DNA of 64,000 nucleotides, from positions 68,472-132,471 of the forward strand of contig JAOTYD010000008.1 of assembly GCA_029862005.1 (NCBI GenBank). Reading direction: 5' to 3'. The position numbers and the translations under genes were made by a program. Numbering within the stretch: position 1 is the stretch's first letter; each line of letters begins with the position of its first letter. Below are positions 55,438-64,000 of this stretch, piece after piece. A model generated the notes under the pieces. That model saw only the letters and a list, made by a program, of their open reading frames with translations. It had not been told where the DNA came from and did no database searches. The DNA is from Gammaproteobacteria bacterium. Lineage in GTDB: Bacteria; Pseudomonadota; Gammaproteobacteria; GCA-001735895.

Positions 55438-56220
55438 TTATTTACCTTTCCACACCGGGTCACGCTTCTCGGCAAACGCCTTGAAACCCTCCATGTTGTC
55501 TTCGCTGCCGTAAAGGGTATCGACCGTTTCAAACTGCCGCTTGGTAATCCAGTTCATTGCCTCCTGAAACTTCATTGCCTCGGCTTCGCGCGCGACCTCC
55601 TTGATCGACGCAAATACCAGCGGCGGTCCCGCGGCGAGTTCAAACGCAATTTCCCAGACTCTATCCATTAAGTCATCCGCCGGCAGAACCTCGTTAACCA
55701 GGCCCCAGCGCAGTGCTTCGGCACTATCCATCCAGCGACCGCGGTACAGCATTTCCATCGCCACGTGGTAGGGAATGCGCCTGGGCAGTTTTATCGTCGC
55801 GGCGTCGGCCAGCGTTCCGGCCTTGATCTCGGGCAGTGCGAAGCTCGAATGCTCGGAGGCATAGATCAGGTCTGCCGACAGCATCAGCTCGAAACCGCCG
55901 CCGACCGCCATGCCGTTGACCGCGGCAATTACGGGCTTGTTGAGTCCGCGCAATTCCTGCAGGCCGGCGAAACCGCCAACGCCGTAATCACCGTCGACCG
56001 CGTCACCGTCGGCGGCCGCTTTCAGGTCCCAGCCCGCACAAAAGAATTTATCGCCTGCGGTCTGTATGATCGCGACACGCAGTTCCGGATTGTCACGAAA
56101 CTCACGGAAGGTTTCACCCATCAAGCGACTGGTCTTAAGATCGATGGCGTTAGCCTTGGGTCGATCCAGCGTTACTTCGAGAATCCCGCCTTCGCTGCGG
56201 GTCGTGATGACATCAGACAT
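55438..56220 (-). CDS. caiD: Carnitinyl-CoA dehydratase-like enoyl-CoA hydratase
   Basis: 260 residues, closely matching E. coli CaiD along its length: LDRPKANAIDLKTS, KFFCAGWDLKAAADGDAVD, GGFAGL, NKPVIAAVNGMAVGGGFEL and the end FAEKRDPVWKGK. It would interconvert carnitinyl-CoA and crotonobetainyl-CoA. The ATG directly follows the ligase stop (TAAATG). In E. coli the pathway is anaerobic; here the aerobic setting suggests use in either direction. Confidence 0.88.
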   Translation of the reverse strand: MSDVITTRSEGGILEVTLDRPKANAIDLKTSRLMGETFREFRDNPELRVAIIQTAGDKFFCAGWDLKAAADGDAVDGDYGVGGFAGLQELRGLNKPVIAAVNGMAVGGGFELMLSADLIYASEHSSFALPEIKAGTLADAATIKLPRRIPYHVAMEMLYRGRWMDSAEALRWGLVNEVLPADDLMDRVWEIAFELAAGPPLVFASIKEVAREAEAMKFQEAMNWITKRQFETVDTLYGSEDNMEGFKAFAEKRDPVWKGK

Positions 56221-58275
56221 TTATTTTTGCTCCTCTAGAACAATTAGTGCATCGGCCGCGAACACGCCATCGCCCTGCGCACCGATCAGTAACGGATTAA
56301 CGTCAAGCTCGACCAGTACTTGCGAGTTCGAGATTGCGTATTGTTGAACGGCAAGGATAGCATCCACGGTAGCCGTAATGTCCGCAGCAGGTTTACCGCG
56401 AAATCCGTGGAGTAGAGGCGCCGACCTGAGGCCCGCCAGAGCATCTTCGATTTCGCTGTGCCGTGCCGGGATAATCAGGGTTTTACTGTCTTGCAAAAGC
56501 TCGACCAGGATGCCGCCACTGCCGACGGTCAACACGAGTCCGAATTGCTGGTCGCGCGTGACCCCGACAATGAGTTCGGCCAGGGCTGGCTTCATGGTTT
56601 CGAGGTACAGCTGGTGGCTGAGCTTCAACAATTCGCTGGCCGCATTGTTGACTGCTTCAGGCGATGACAGGTTCAGTCGTACGGCGTTGAACTCGGTTTT
56701 ATGCGCGAGGCCCAGTGTCTTCAGGACGACCGGAAATCCCAGGGCCTCGGCCTTTTCGATTGCTTCAGCTACCGAGTTCACACGGCCACCTGGCGGTATC
56801 GGCAAGCCTGCTGCAAGCAGCGCCAGTTTGGCATCGGACTCGTCCAGGGTAACCTGGTTCGCGGAGACCGGGGGCAATTCGATCACCGGGTCAGCCAGTC
56901 CCTGTTTCCATGCGATACCGATGTCGGCCGCGATTTCGGTCGCCTGCAGTGCTTCATCGATACCGAAAAAACTGACGATGCCACGTTCGCTGAAGTCTTC
57001 GGTATATTCCTCGGGAATATTTTCAGGCATACCGACCACAAAGGCACCCCGGGCGTGGTTGGCGGTCAGTGCTGCTTCGAAGGCGTCGACCGCGATATGC
57101 CACTCCCAGTCTTCGCAGCGCGCGTGATGCGGGAAATCAAGGATCAGGTAATTCAGATCGAAACCTACAGCCGTCATGGCGCGATAGGTGGCCTCCATTA
57201 CCTCCCGGTTTGCCCAGCTGTAGGTCTGGTAATCAAGCGGATTTGCTACCTTGACCAGCGGGCCCAGTGCGGCCTCGATCGGTGCTTTCTGGTCAGCGTC
57301 GAGGTCGGGAAAGTAAATCTTGTGGCGCTCGGCGGCATCGGCAATGATGCTTGCCTCGCCTCCGGAGCAACTCATCGACGATACCCGGTAACCCTCGAGC
57401 GGCCCATGCTGGTGCAGCAGCTTCAGCGTTTCCAGGAACACCGGGATTGAGTCTGCCTGGCCAAAGCCATTACGGCGTAAAAAATCGCGGGTAACTTCGT
57501 GCGAGCCAACCAGCGAAGCTGTATGCGACATCGCTGCTACCTGCGATTGTTCGCTCTTGCCGACTTTGAATATCACGATCGGCTTGTTTAACGCGCGCGA
57601 CTTTTGCGCGAGCTGCTCCATGGTAGCGATCGAGTCAAATCCTTCGACGTACATGCCGAGCGCGGTGACGCGTGGATCGTCGAGTATCGTGAGCGCGATC
57701 CTGGATATTCCCACCACTGCCTGGTTGCCGACGGTAACAACGTAGGCCAGCGGCAGGCCCCGTTGCTGCATCGTGAAGTTGATTGCAATGTTGGAGGATT
57801 GGGCAATGATGGCAACGCCGGTTTTTCCCGCTTGCAGTCGTTTGCCACCCTGCTGATCGGGCCACAACAGGGCGCCGTCCGCGTAATTGATGAAGCCGTA
57901 ACAGTTGGGACCGAGGATCGGCATGTCGCCGGCGGCCGCGATCAACGCTGACTGCAGCTCACCGCCGGTCCGGTCCGCTTCGAGGAAGCCGGAGGCGTAG
58001 CATACCGCACCGCCGCAGCCGCGCTCACGCAATGCCCGGACGACGTCGATGGTGCCATGACGGTTCACCCCGACAAAAGCCGCATCGGGATCACCTGGCA
58101 GGTCTTCTACCCGCTTGAATGCCGTTAATCCCCGGATTTTGGTTTTCTCAGGATGCACCGGCCAGATGTCACCGCTATAGCCCATCAATTGGCACTGTTC
58201 GACCACACGGCTCGCATGCAGGCCGCCGATAGCGACGATCGATTTAGGACGCAGCAAGCGCTCGAGGGTAGACAT
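56221..58275 (-). CDS. ADP-forming acyl-CoA ligase (CoA-binding plus ATP-grasp)
   Basis: 684 residues. CoA-binding domain (about 1-130; KSIVAIGG, ILGPNCYGFIN), succinyl-CoA-ligase-like domain with the conserved His in MSHTASLVGS, and a C-terminal ATP-grasp domain (VVLKTLGLAHKTEFNAVRL). NDP-forming ligases are reversible. It could make carnitinyl- or crotonobetainyl-CoA, or release betaine from betainyl-CoA while making ATP. It is not homologous to the AMP-forming CaiC of E. coli. Its start overlaps the dehydrogenase stop (TAATG). Confidence 0.85.
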   Translation of the reverse strand: MSTLERLLRPKSIVAIGGLHASRVVEQCQLMGYSGDIWPVHPEKTKIRGLTAFKRVEDLPGDPDAAFVGVNRHGTIDVVRALRERGCGGAVCYASGFLEADRTGGELQSALIAAAGDMPILGPNCYGFINYADGALLWPDQQGGKRLQAGKTGVAIIAQSSNIAINFTMQQRGLPLAYVVTVGNQAVVGISRIALTILDDPRVTALGMYVEGFDSIATMEQLAQKSRALNKPIVIFKVGKSEQSQVAAMSHTASLVGSHEVTRDFLRRNGFGQADSIPVFLETLKLLHQHGPLEGYRVSSMSCSGGEASIIADAAERHKIYFPDLDADQKAPIEAALGPLVKVANPLDYQTYSWANREVMEATYRAMTAVGFDLNYLILDFPHHARCEDWEWHIAVDAFEAALTANHARGAFVVGMPENIPEEYTEDFSERGIVSFFGIDEALQATEIAADIGIAWKQGLADPVIELPPVSANQVTLDESDAKLALLAAGLPIPPGGRVNSVAEAIEKAEALGFPVVLKTLGLAHKTEFNAVRLNLSSPEAVNNAASELLKLSHQLYLETMKPALAELIVGVTRDQQFGLVLTVGSGGILVELLQDSKTLIIPARHSEIEDALAGLRSAPLLHGFRGKPAADITATVDAILAVQQYAISNSQVLVELDVNPLLIGAQGDGVFAADALIVLEEQK

Positions 58276-59435
58276 TAGCCCCCCAACGGGCGCAACAGGT
58301 CACGCGAAATGATATGGCGTTGAATCTCTGAAGTACCATCCCATATCCTTTCAACCCGCGCATCGCGCCAGAACCGCTCCAGCGGCAATTCATCCATCAG
58401 GCCCATGCCGCCGAAAATCTGGATTGCCTCGTCGGTGACGCGCGCCAGCATCTCGGTCGCGTAAAGCTTGGCACTCGCAATTTCGCGGTTGGCCTCTAGC
58501 CCCTCGTCGAGACGCCAGGCAGCTGACAGGGTCAGCCAGTCGGCGGCATCAATCTCGGTAATCATGTCGGCGAGCTTGAACGAAACACCCTGGAACTTGC
58601 CGATCTGCTGGCCGAACTGTTTACGCTCGGCGGTATAGGGCAGGGCGTATTCAAACGCACGCCGCGCGCGACCGACACTGGTTGCAGCAACGGTTAACCG
58701 GGTTGCGTACAGCCATTCGTTCATGACGTCGAAGCCACCGTGCAATTCACCCAGGATTTGCGAAGCAGGTACTCGACAATTGTCAAAATTTAAAATGCAG
58801 TTCTTGTAGCCGCGATGGCTGACCGAGTTATAACCCGGCCTGATTTCGAAACCAGGTGTCCCGCGGTCGACGAGAAAGCAGGTAATCTTCTTTTTGACAC
58901 CGCGTGGTGTTTCCTCTTCGCCGGTGGCGACAAACACGATGACGAAATCGGCAATGTTCGCATGACTGATGAAATGTTTGCTACCGTTAATGATCCAGTC
59001 GTTACCGTCCGGTTTTGCATGACAACTCATGCCGCGCACGTCAGAACCGGCGCCGGGTTCGGTCATTGCCAGCGCGTCGAATTTTTCACCCTTGACCGTC
59101 GGCAACAGGTACTGCTCGCGTTGTTGCTCGTTACAGGCCTGCAATATTCCCGAGGGTCGGCCGAAAAATACGGCGAGGCCATTTGAAGCGCGCCCGAGTT
59201 CGCGTTCCAGCAACGTGAAATCGAGATGCCCGAGACCACCGCCACCGAATTCTTCCGATATGTTGGCCGCGAAGTAACCGGCCTCGATACACTTGTCACG
59301 AATCTCACGCCCGATTTCGAGTGGTACCTCGCCAGTACGTTCGACCTCGGCTTCGTGCGGATAGATTTCGTTTTCGACGAACTGCCTTACCGTATCGACG
59401 ATCATTTCCTGTTCAAAACTGAGTCCAAAGTGCAT
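58275..59435 (-). CDS. Acyl-CoA dehydrogenase with Asp at the catalytic-base position
   Basis: 386 residues of the MCAD/SCAD fold: AMTEPGAGSDV flavin contact, YTAERKQFGQQIGKFQ and the IQIFGGMG motif. The usual catalytic Glu of YEGTSQIQ is Asp366 here (RIWDGTSEIQRH). The alternative Glu of the LCAD/IVD class is not visible either. In this locus it may act on a betaine-CoA ester such as crotonobetainyl-CoA or gamma-butyrobetainyl-CoA. The electron acceptor would be EtfBA, encoded at 62687. Confidence 0.85.
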   Translation of the reverse strand: MHFGLSFEQEMIVDTVRQFVENEIYPHEAEVERTGEVPLEIGREIRDKCIEAGYFAANISEEFGGGGLGHLDFTLLERELGRASNGLAVFFGRPSGILQACNEQQREQYLLPTVKGEKFDALAMTEPGAGSDVRGMSCHAKPDGNDWIINGSKHFISHANIADFVIVFVATGEEETPRGVKKKITCFLVDRGTPGFEIRPGYNSVSHRGYKNCILNFDNCRVPASQILGELHGGFDVMNEWLYATRLTVAATSVGRARRAFEYALPYTAERKQFGQQIGKFQGVSFKLADMITEIDAADWLTLSAAWRLDEGLEANREIASAKLYATEMLARVTDEAIQIFGGMGLMDELPLERFWRDARVERIWDGTSEIQRHIISRDLLRPLGG

Positions 59436-59449
59436 AGTGATTCCCCTTT

Positions 59450-60445
59450 TTACTCGTCGTTGGCTGCTTGTAATAGTTGCTGTTCATATTTTGCCAGGGT
59501 CTTGCCCGCGCCCCAGTTGTTGCCTTTAAGTGCCTGTAAAATCGCAATCAGGTTGTCGTCACGAATCGTTTCCAAATCACGGGGACTCAGGCCATCGGCC
59601 TGGGTTTCACATTGATCGCCGACTTCGTTGACAAACTCCTCTGTCAGCTCAGGCACATCCATGAGCTTGGTCCAGGGCCATTTCAGGCAGGGGCCAAACA
59701 TCGCCAGCATCGCACGCATGCCACCTTCGCCACCCGCGAGATGAAAGGTTTGCATAGTGCCCATTTGTGCCCATCTCAGGCCGGGGCCGTAGGCGATCGC
59801 CGTATCGATTTCATCTGCGGTGGCAACCTTGTCGTGCAACAGCCAAAGCGCCTCGCGCCACAAAGCCTCCTGCAACCGATCCGAAATAAATCCTTCGATT
59901 TCAACACGGCAATGCAGCGGGTGCATGCCAATTTCGGTATAGAATGATTTTGCCCATTCGATATATTTCGGGTCGGTTTTTTCACCACCGACCAGTTCGA
60001 CCAGCGGTAGCATGTATACCGGGTTGAAAGGGTGGGCGACCATCAGGCGTTGCGGGTGCAACATCTCGGCTTGTAACTCGGTCGGCATAATGCCGGAAGT
60101 TGATGAGGTGATGATCGCGTCCGTGGCAGCGCTGGACTCGATTTCTGTATAGACGGCACGCTTAATATCAGGTCTTTCCGGAACGGACTCGATAATCAGC
60201 TCGGCGTCTCGCGAGGCTTCTGCTGCAGAATCGTGCCAGCTTATCGATCCCGTCGTTGGGCGCGGTGCCGAGGTGAGCCTGGCATAGGCGCGATCGGCGT
60301 TTGTCAGCACCGCCTCGAATTTGTTTTTTGCATCGGCTGCCGGGTCAAATACCGCGACATTGATACCATTTTCGATCAAGCGTGCTGCCCAACCGCCGCC
60401 GATAACACCACCGCCGATAATGGCGGCCCGTTTTATTACTGCCAT
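59450..60445 (-). CDS. lcdH: Carnitine 3-dehydrogenase
   Basis: 331 residues. NAD-dependent 3-hydroxyacyl-CoA-dehydrogenase-like fold with GGGVIGGGWAARL at the N-terminus, SSTSGIMPTEL, VAHPFNPVYMLPLVE and an all-helical C-terminal domain. The sequence matches L-carnitine dehydrogenases (carnitine to 3-dehydrocarnitine). It is followed 14 bases on by the acyl-CoA dehydrogenase and preceded 12 bases upstream by the cleavage enzyme. Confidence 0.9.
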   Translation of the reverse strand: MAVIKRAAIIGGGVIGGGWAARLIENGINVAVFDPAADAKNKFEAVLTNADRAYARLTSAPRPTTGSISWHDSAAEASRDAELIIESVPERPDIKRAVYTEIESSAATDAIITSSTSGIMPTELQAEMLHPQRLMVAHPFNPVYMLPLVELVGGEKTDPKYIEWAKSFYTEIGMHPLHCRVEIEGFISDRLQEALWREALWLLHDKVATADEIDTAIAYGPGLRWAQMGTMQTFHLAGGEGGMRAMLAMFGPCLKWPWTKLMDVPELTEEFVNEVGDQCETQADGLSPRDLETIRDDNLIAILQALKGNNWGAGKTLAKYEQQLLQAANDE

Positions 60446-60457
60446 TGAAAGTCGCTC

Positions 60458-61375
60458 CTATTTCGAAACCGGTGGGCGTTTTTGTAATTGCATCTTTTCG
60501 CGTACCTCTGCTGGGGTCATCAGGGTCGCCCCCATGTTGGTGACTATGGTTGCCGCCATTTCGACGAGCTGTGCGTTGGTTGCCAGTTCGCCTTTCCTGA
60601 GCCAGAGGTTGTCCTCGAGGCCAACGCGCACGTTGCCACCCGCGAGCACCGTCGCCGCCGCATAGGGCATTTCATTACGCCCGATCGAAAATGCGGAAAA
60701 GGTCCAGTCGTCGGGGGTGTTGTTGACCATCGACATGAAAGTGTTCAGGTCGTCCGGTGCGCCCCACGGAATACCCATGCACATCTGGACCATGACCGGG
60801 TCCTGGATAATGCCTTCCTCGACCAGCTGCTTGGCAAACCACAGGTGGCCGGTTTCGAACACCTCGATTTCCGGACGCACGCCGAGATCGGTCATCATCT
60901 GGCCCATCGCGCGCAGCATGCCGGGGGTGTTGGTCATGACATAATCGGCCTCGGCAAAGTTCATCGTGCCGCAGTCCAGCGTGCAGATTTCCGGCAGGCA
61001 CTCGGCGACGTGCGCAACGCGCTCGGTTGCGCCGGCCATATCGGTACCGGACTCATTCAGTGGCAACGGATTTTCGGGATCCCCAAACACCAGGTCACCG
61101 CCCATGCCCGCGGTAAAGTTGACCACAACATCGGTTTCGGAATCACGAATGCGATCGATAACTTCGCGGTAGAGTTCGGGACGACGGCTCGGTTTGCCGG
61201 TCTCGGGTTCGCGCACGTGGCAATGGACGACCGCGGCACCCGCCTTGGCGGCGTCGATCGCGCTGGCGACAATTTGTTCTGGCGAGCGCGGCACGTGGGG
61301 TGAGCGATCCTGCGAACTGCCGGACCCGGTTACCGCGCAAGTGATAAATGGGGTTAAATTGGCTGTTAAAGGCAT
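60458..61375 (-). CDS. BKACE-family beta-keto acid cleavage enzyme (dehydrocarnitine type)
   Basis: 305 residues from the ATG at 61375 behind GGAGG; a start at 61411 lacks support. DUF849/BKACE fold with zinc ligands in VVHCHVRE and further downstream, plus GIPWGAPDDLN and VRVGLEDNLWL. In carnitine loci this family cleaves 3-dehydrocarnitine with acetyl-CoA to betainyl-CoA and acetoacetate. It is the first gene of the minus-strand operon and faces its regulator. Confidence 0.9.
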   Translation of the reverse strand: MPLTANLTPFITCAVTGSGSSQDRSPHVPRSPEQIVASAIDAAKAGAAVVHCHVREPETGKPSRRPELYREVIDRIRDSETDVVVNFTAGMGGDLVFGDPENPLPLNESGTDMAGATERVAHVAECLPEICTLDCGTMNFAEADYVMTNTPGMLRAMGQMMTDLGVRPEIEVFETGHLWFAKQLVEEGIIQDPVMVQMCMGIPWGAPDDLNTFMSMVNNTPDDWTFSAFSIGRNEMPYAAATVLAGGNVRVGLEDNLWLRKGELATNAQLVEMAATIVTNMGATLMTPAEVREKMQLQKRPPVSK

Positions 61376-61407
61376 AGCGCACCTCCGGTAATAGAAGGCG
61401 CATGATG

Positions 61408-61428
61408 TCACGGAAATATTCCCCGTGA
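61408..61428. promoter_or_regulatory. Inverted repeat between the carnitine operon and its regulator
   Basis: A 21-base near-palindrome: TCACGG at 61408 and CCGTGA ending 61428, around a nine-base AT-rich centre with two G:T mismatches. It is the only clear palindrome in the 89-base gap between divergent genes and is a good candidate operator for the GlxA-type regulator. The AT-rich stretch around 61429-61464 may hold both promoters. Confidence 0.45.
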
Positions 61429-61464
61429 TTGCAATTTAACGCAATATATTTGACAATTTGCGCA

Positions 61465-62442
61465 ATGAATATTTTCACCTCAAGCGACGAAAAACTGTGC
61501 ATTACGCTGCTGGTGTTGCCGGATTCTTCGATGATGTCGCTGGCATCGGCTCTCGATACGATGCGTGCGGCCAATCGTATCGCTGGCCGCGTTCTGTTCG
61601 ATTGGCAAATCGCAACCCTGAACGGCAAAACCGCGCGCCTGACCTGTGACCTGCTGATCGAGCCCGATGTCGCGCTGAACGCCGATTCCAGTGGCGATGT
61701 GCTGATCGTCATCGCAAGCTTTAACCAGCAGCACCATGCCGGACCCGCGCATTTGAAACTGATCAAACGCGTCGCGCGCAATTTTTCCGCGGTGGGCGGC
61801 ATCGAGGCCGGTAGCTGGATCCTGGCGCGAGCCGGGTTGCTGCAGAACCTGTCGGCGACCACGCACTGGGAAGACCTGGAAGATTTCACCACCCATTTCC
61901 CCGGGGTCGACCTGAAACCTGATCGTTTTGTCATCGATGGCAAGGTGTTTACCACCGGTGGCGCCTCGCCGACCTTCGATTTCATGCTCTACCTGATTCG
62001 AATACGTTACGGCTATCCGCTTGCGATCGAGGTATCGAGCGCATTCATCTATGACGGTGTGCATAGCGCCACCGACACCCAGCCGCTGGTCTCGCTCGGC
62101 ATGTTGGAAAACAATGAACCCCGGGTCGCCGCGGCAATTCACGTGATGGAACGGCATATCGACGAACCCATTGCGATGACGCAGATCGCGCGCGAGGTAG
62201 GTATATCGATCCGCATGCTCGAGTACCTGTTTCGGCAAACCCTGAACATGTCGCCGGCAGCCTACTATCGTCGCCTGCGATTGCAGACCGCGCGTCGATT
62301 GGTGGTGGACACGCGTCTCAGGTTGCAGGAAATCGCGATCCGAACCGGGTTCAATTCCCTGTCATCCTTTTCACGCCTGTTCAGGAATTACTACCAGCAA
62401 TCCCCGGGCGATTGTCGCCGCCAGGCACAGGCCGTAACCTGA
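61465..62442 (+). CDS. GlxA-family AraC-type regulator (CdhR-like)
   Basis: 326 residues from the ATG at 61465; a TTG at 61429 would extend it through the promoter. The N-terminal DJ-1/PfpI-like domain (LLVLPDSSMMSLASALDTMR onward) lacks a clear catalytic Cys. The C-terminal AraC domain has two helix-turn-helices (MTQIAREVGISIRMLEYLFRQ; LQEIAIRTGFNSLSSFSRLF). CdhR controls carnitine catabolism in pseudomonads; the divergent placement supports the same role here. Confidence 0.88.
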   Translation: MNIFTSSDEKLCITLLVLPDSSMMSLASALDTMRAANRIAGRVLFDWQIATLNGKTARLTCDLLIEPDVALNADSSGDVLIVIASFNQQHHAGPAHLKLIKRVARNFSAVGGIEAGSWILARAGLLQNLSATTHWEDLEDFTTHFPGVDLKPDRFVIDGKVFTTGGASPTFDFMLYLIRIRYGYPLAIEVSSAFIYDGVHSATDTQPLVSLGMLENNEPRVAAAIHVMERHIDEPIAMTQIAREVGISIRMLEYLFRQTLNMSPAAYYRRLRLQTARRLVVDTRLRLQEIAIRTGFNSLSSFSRLFRNYYQQSPGDCRRQAQAVT

Positions 62443-62519
62443 CTTAAATCATTTGACGCAAATAGACAATCATCAGTCGCGCATAAATCTCACCCTGTAG
62501 AGGTCTGTGATAATATCCG

Positions 62520-62547
62520 TTGATTCCATAGGAATTGTCGCTAGAAT
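62520..62547 (+). promoter_or_regulatory. Promoter and palindrome upstream of etfBA
   Basis: TTGATT (62520) and TAGAAT (62542) are separated by 16 bases. A perfect palindrome ATTCC-ATA-GGAAT (62523-62535) overlaps the -35 and spacer, so a repressor could block the promoter. The remaining sequence up to 62686 shows nothing further. Confidence 0.35.
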
Positions 62548-62686
62548 ACTCGGCCTTCGGATGAGGTCCCGGGCGTTTTATACGGCTCGATATTGGCGCC
62601 GGGGTGGAAATCGAGATACCCGGTTTATTGTGTAAAGTGACGGTGGTCGAGGAAACCGATCCCCAAGGCGAGAAACTGACAGCGTA

Positions 62687-63436
62687 ATGAAAGTACTGGT
62701 ATGTGTGAAACGCGTCCTCGATCCCCAGGTCAAGGCGCGCGTAAAAGCGGACGGTTCGGGTGTCGACCTGGCGAATGCCAAGATGACGATGAATCCCTTT
62801 TGTGAAAACGCCCTCGAGGAAGCGCTGCGCATGCGCGAGGCCGGTATCGTCGAGGAGATAATCGTGGCCTCGGTTGGCGGTGGCAAGACCGAGGAAACCC
62901 TGCGTCATGGGCTCGCGATGGGTGCCGACCGCGCGATCCAGGCGGTTACCGAGGATACACTCGAGCCGCTCGCGATCGCCAAGGTGTTGAAGGCAATTGC
63001 CGAGCAGGAAGGTGTCGGCCTGGTTATCTGCGGCAAGCAAGCGATCGACGACGATTCCAACCAGACCACGCAAATGCTGTCTGCGCTGCTTGGCTGGTCA
63101 CAGGCGACTTTCGCGTCGGATATCAAGATCGAGGGCGAACAGGCGACCGTGACCCGCGAGGTAGACGCAGGCCTGGAGACGATCCAGGTGAAGATGCCGG
63201 CAGTCATCAGCGCCGACCTACGCCTCAACGAGCCGCGCTATGTAAAGCTGCCCGACGTCATGAAAGCCAAGCGCAAGCCGATGGACAAGATCGAACTCGA
63301 AAGCCTGGGATTAGATACTGCGAATCGATTGACGACTTTACAGGTTGAAGAGCCGGAAGGACGCGCAGCAGGCATTATCGTCAACAGCGTAGCCGAGCTG
63401 GTGGAAAAGCTGCGCAATGAAGCGAAGGTGATTTAG
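62687..63436 (+). CDS. etfB: Electron transfer flavoprotein, beta subunit
   Basis: 249 residues, full length. [16 protein letters not shown] at the N-terminus, [37 protein letters not shown] (the AMP-binding region) and [19 protein letters not shown] (ETF-beta signature). Accepts electrons from acyl-CoA and amine dehydrogenases and passes them via EtfA FAD to ETF:quinone oxidoreductase. It is encoded next to the carnitine locus, much as fixA lies beside the E. coli cai genes. Confidence 0.95.
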   Translation: MKVLVCVKRVLDPQVKARVKADGSGVDLANAKMTMNPFCENALEEALRMREAGIVEEIIVASVGGGKTEETLRHGLAMGADRAIQAVTEDTLEPLAIAKVLKAIAEQEGVGLVICGKQAIDDDSNQTTQMLSALLGWSQATFASDIKIEGEQATVTREVDAGLETIQVKMPAVISADLRLNEPRYVKLPDVMKAKRKPMDKIELESLGLDTANRLTTLQVEEPEGRAAGIIVNSVAELVEKLRNEAKVI

Positions 63437-63438
63437 AA

Positions 63439-64000
63439 ATGAGCAACCTGGTAATCGTTGAGCACGATAATAACGAGCTGGCCGCTGCAACCCTGCACGC
63501 GGTAACAGCAGCACAACAGATTGGCGGTGATACTGACCTGCTGGTGGCAGGAGAAAATTGCGCTGCTGTAGCAGAAGCCGCTGCGAAGATCGCTGGCGTT
63601 TCCACGGTCAAAGTAGCCGACAATGCCAAGTTTGGCCATCACCTGGCGGAGAACCTTGCCACGCTGATTGTCGAACAGGCGAGCGGTTACAGTCACATCC
63701 TTGCCCCGGCAACTACATTCGGCAAGAACGTCATGCCACGGGCGGCGGCGTTACTCGACGTCGCACAGATCTCCGATATCGCCGAGGTTAAATCAGCAGA
63801 TACTTTCGTGCGCCCGATTTACGCCGGTAATGCGCTGGCCACAGTGCAGTCTTCCGATTCGATCAAGGTCATTACCGTGCGTACGATTAAATTCGAAGCC
63901 GCTGCCACCGAGGGTGGTTCGGCCAGCGTCGAGCAGATCAGCGGCGGCGCCGATACCGGGCTTTCAACCTGGATTTCGCAAGCGGTTGCCGATAACGACC
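63439..64000 (+). CDS. etfA: Electron transfer flavoprotein, alpha subunit, cut by the window end
   Basis: Opens at the ATG at 63439, two bases after etfB, and stays open to base 64000, giving about 187 residues of an expected ~310. The N-terminal domain shows MSNLVIVEHDNNELAAATL, AGYSHILAPATTFGKNVMPR-like sequence (APATTFGKN seen) and YAGNALATVQS, all typical of EtfA. The FAD-binding C-terminal domain lies beyond the window. Confidence 0.93.
   Translation, partial: MSNLVIVEHDNNELAAATLHAVTAAQQIGGDTDLLVAGENCAAVAEAAAKIAGVSTVKVADNAKFGHHLAENLATLIVEQASGYSHILAPATTFGKNVMPRAAALLDVAQISDIAEVKSADTFVRPIYAGNALATVQSSDSIKVITVRTIKFEAAATEGGSASVEQISGGADTGLSTWISQAVADND

Overview
The window reads as one contiguous piece of a chromosome from an aerobic or facultative marine-type gammaproteobacterium, possibly from a metagenome. 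The base composition looks moderately GC-rich throughout. Supporting signs are an E. coli-type malate dehydrogenase, gammaproteobacterial DUF families (DUF1631, DUF3144, DUF4389), a PlsB-domain acyltransferase and an E. coli-like CaiD. No rRNA, tRNA, phage, IS element or CRISPR array was seen. The organism cannot be named from this sequence alone.

Layout. (1) 1-1764: 3' part of alanine dehydrogenase and a nitrilase-family amidohydrolase. (2) 2085-13487: an eleven-gene formate dehydrogenase operon (DUF3305, DUF3306, polyferredoxin, TorD-like chaperone, small Tat protein, Cys-type catalytic subunit, Fe-S subunit, two cytochrome b subunits, a NarI/DsrM-like membrane protein and an HdrD/DsrK-like Fe-S protein). 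Two copies of a ~70-bp hairpin repeat bracket it. (3) 13714-20231: DUF3144, an aminopeptidase-like lipoprotein, an M14 carboxypeptidase, a multicopper oxidase, a signal-less NMT1/THI5-fold protein overlapping a class V aminotransferase, and DUF302. (4) 20515-23148: a DUF1631 protein with a Gly-rich array of 14 six-residue units. (5) 23442-26049: a BtuFCD/FecBCD-type importer. (6) 26056-31397 (minus): a Lol/MacB-like ATPase, two FtsX permeases, a LolA-like protein and a predicted outer-membrane barrel. (7) 31624-39945: a mixed region with DUF4389, a beta-helix/membrane fusion, an HHH protein, an omega-type GST, a DUF1800/DUF1501 pair, malate dehydrogenase, a lipoprotein and a methyltransferase. 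(8) 40057-45655: a catabolic block with a GcvT/DmdA-like protein, two SDRs and an HcnABC-like three-subunit flavoprotein dehydrogenase. (9) 45729-52438: a PQQ-type dehydrogenase with two heme motifs, a PlsB-like acyltransferase, two c-type cytochromes and a LysR regulator. (10) 52413-64000: a carnitine catabolic locus with its GlxA/CdhR-like regulator and etfBA.

How the genes fit together. The FDH operon encodes its own assembly factors, a periplasmic Mo/W enzyme and several possible membrane electron exits. In the carnitine locus, carnitine dehydrogenase followed by a BKACE-type cleavage enzyme would give betainyl-CoA plus acetoacetate. Acetoacetate-CoA ligase would recover the acetoacetate. 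A CaiD-like hydratase, an acyl-CoA dehydrogenase and an ADP-forming CoA ligase suggest a second, CoA-ester branch, with EtfBA as a nearby electron acceptor. Regions 8 and 10 together suggest an organism that uses methylated osmolytes and amines. That last point is inference from gene families.
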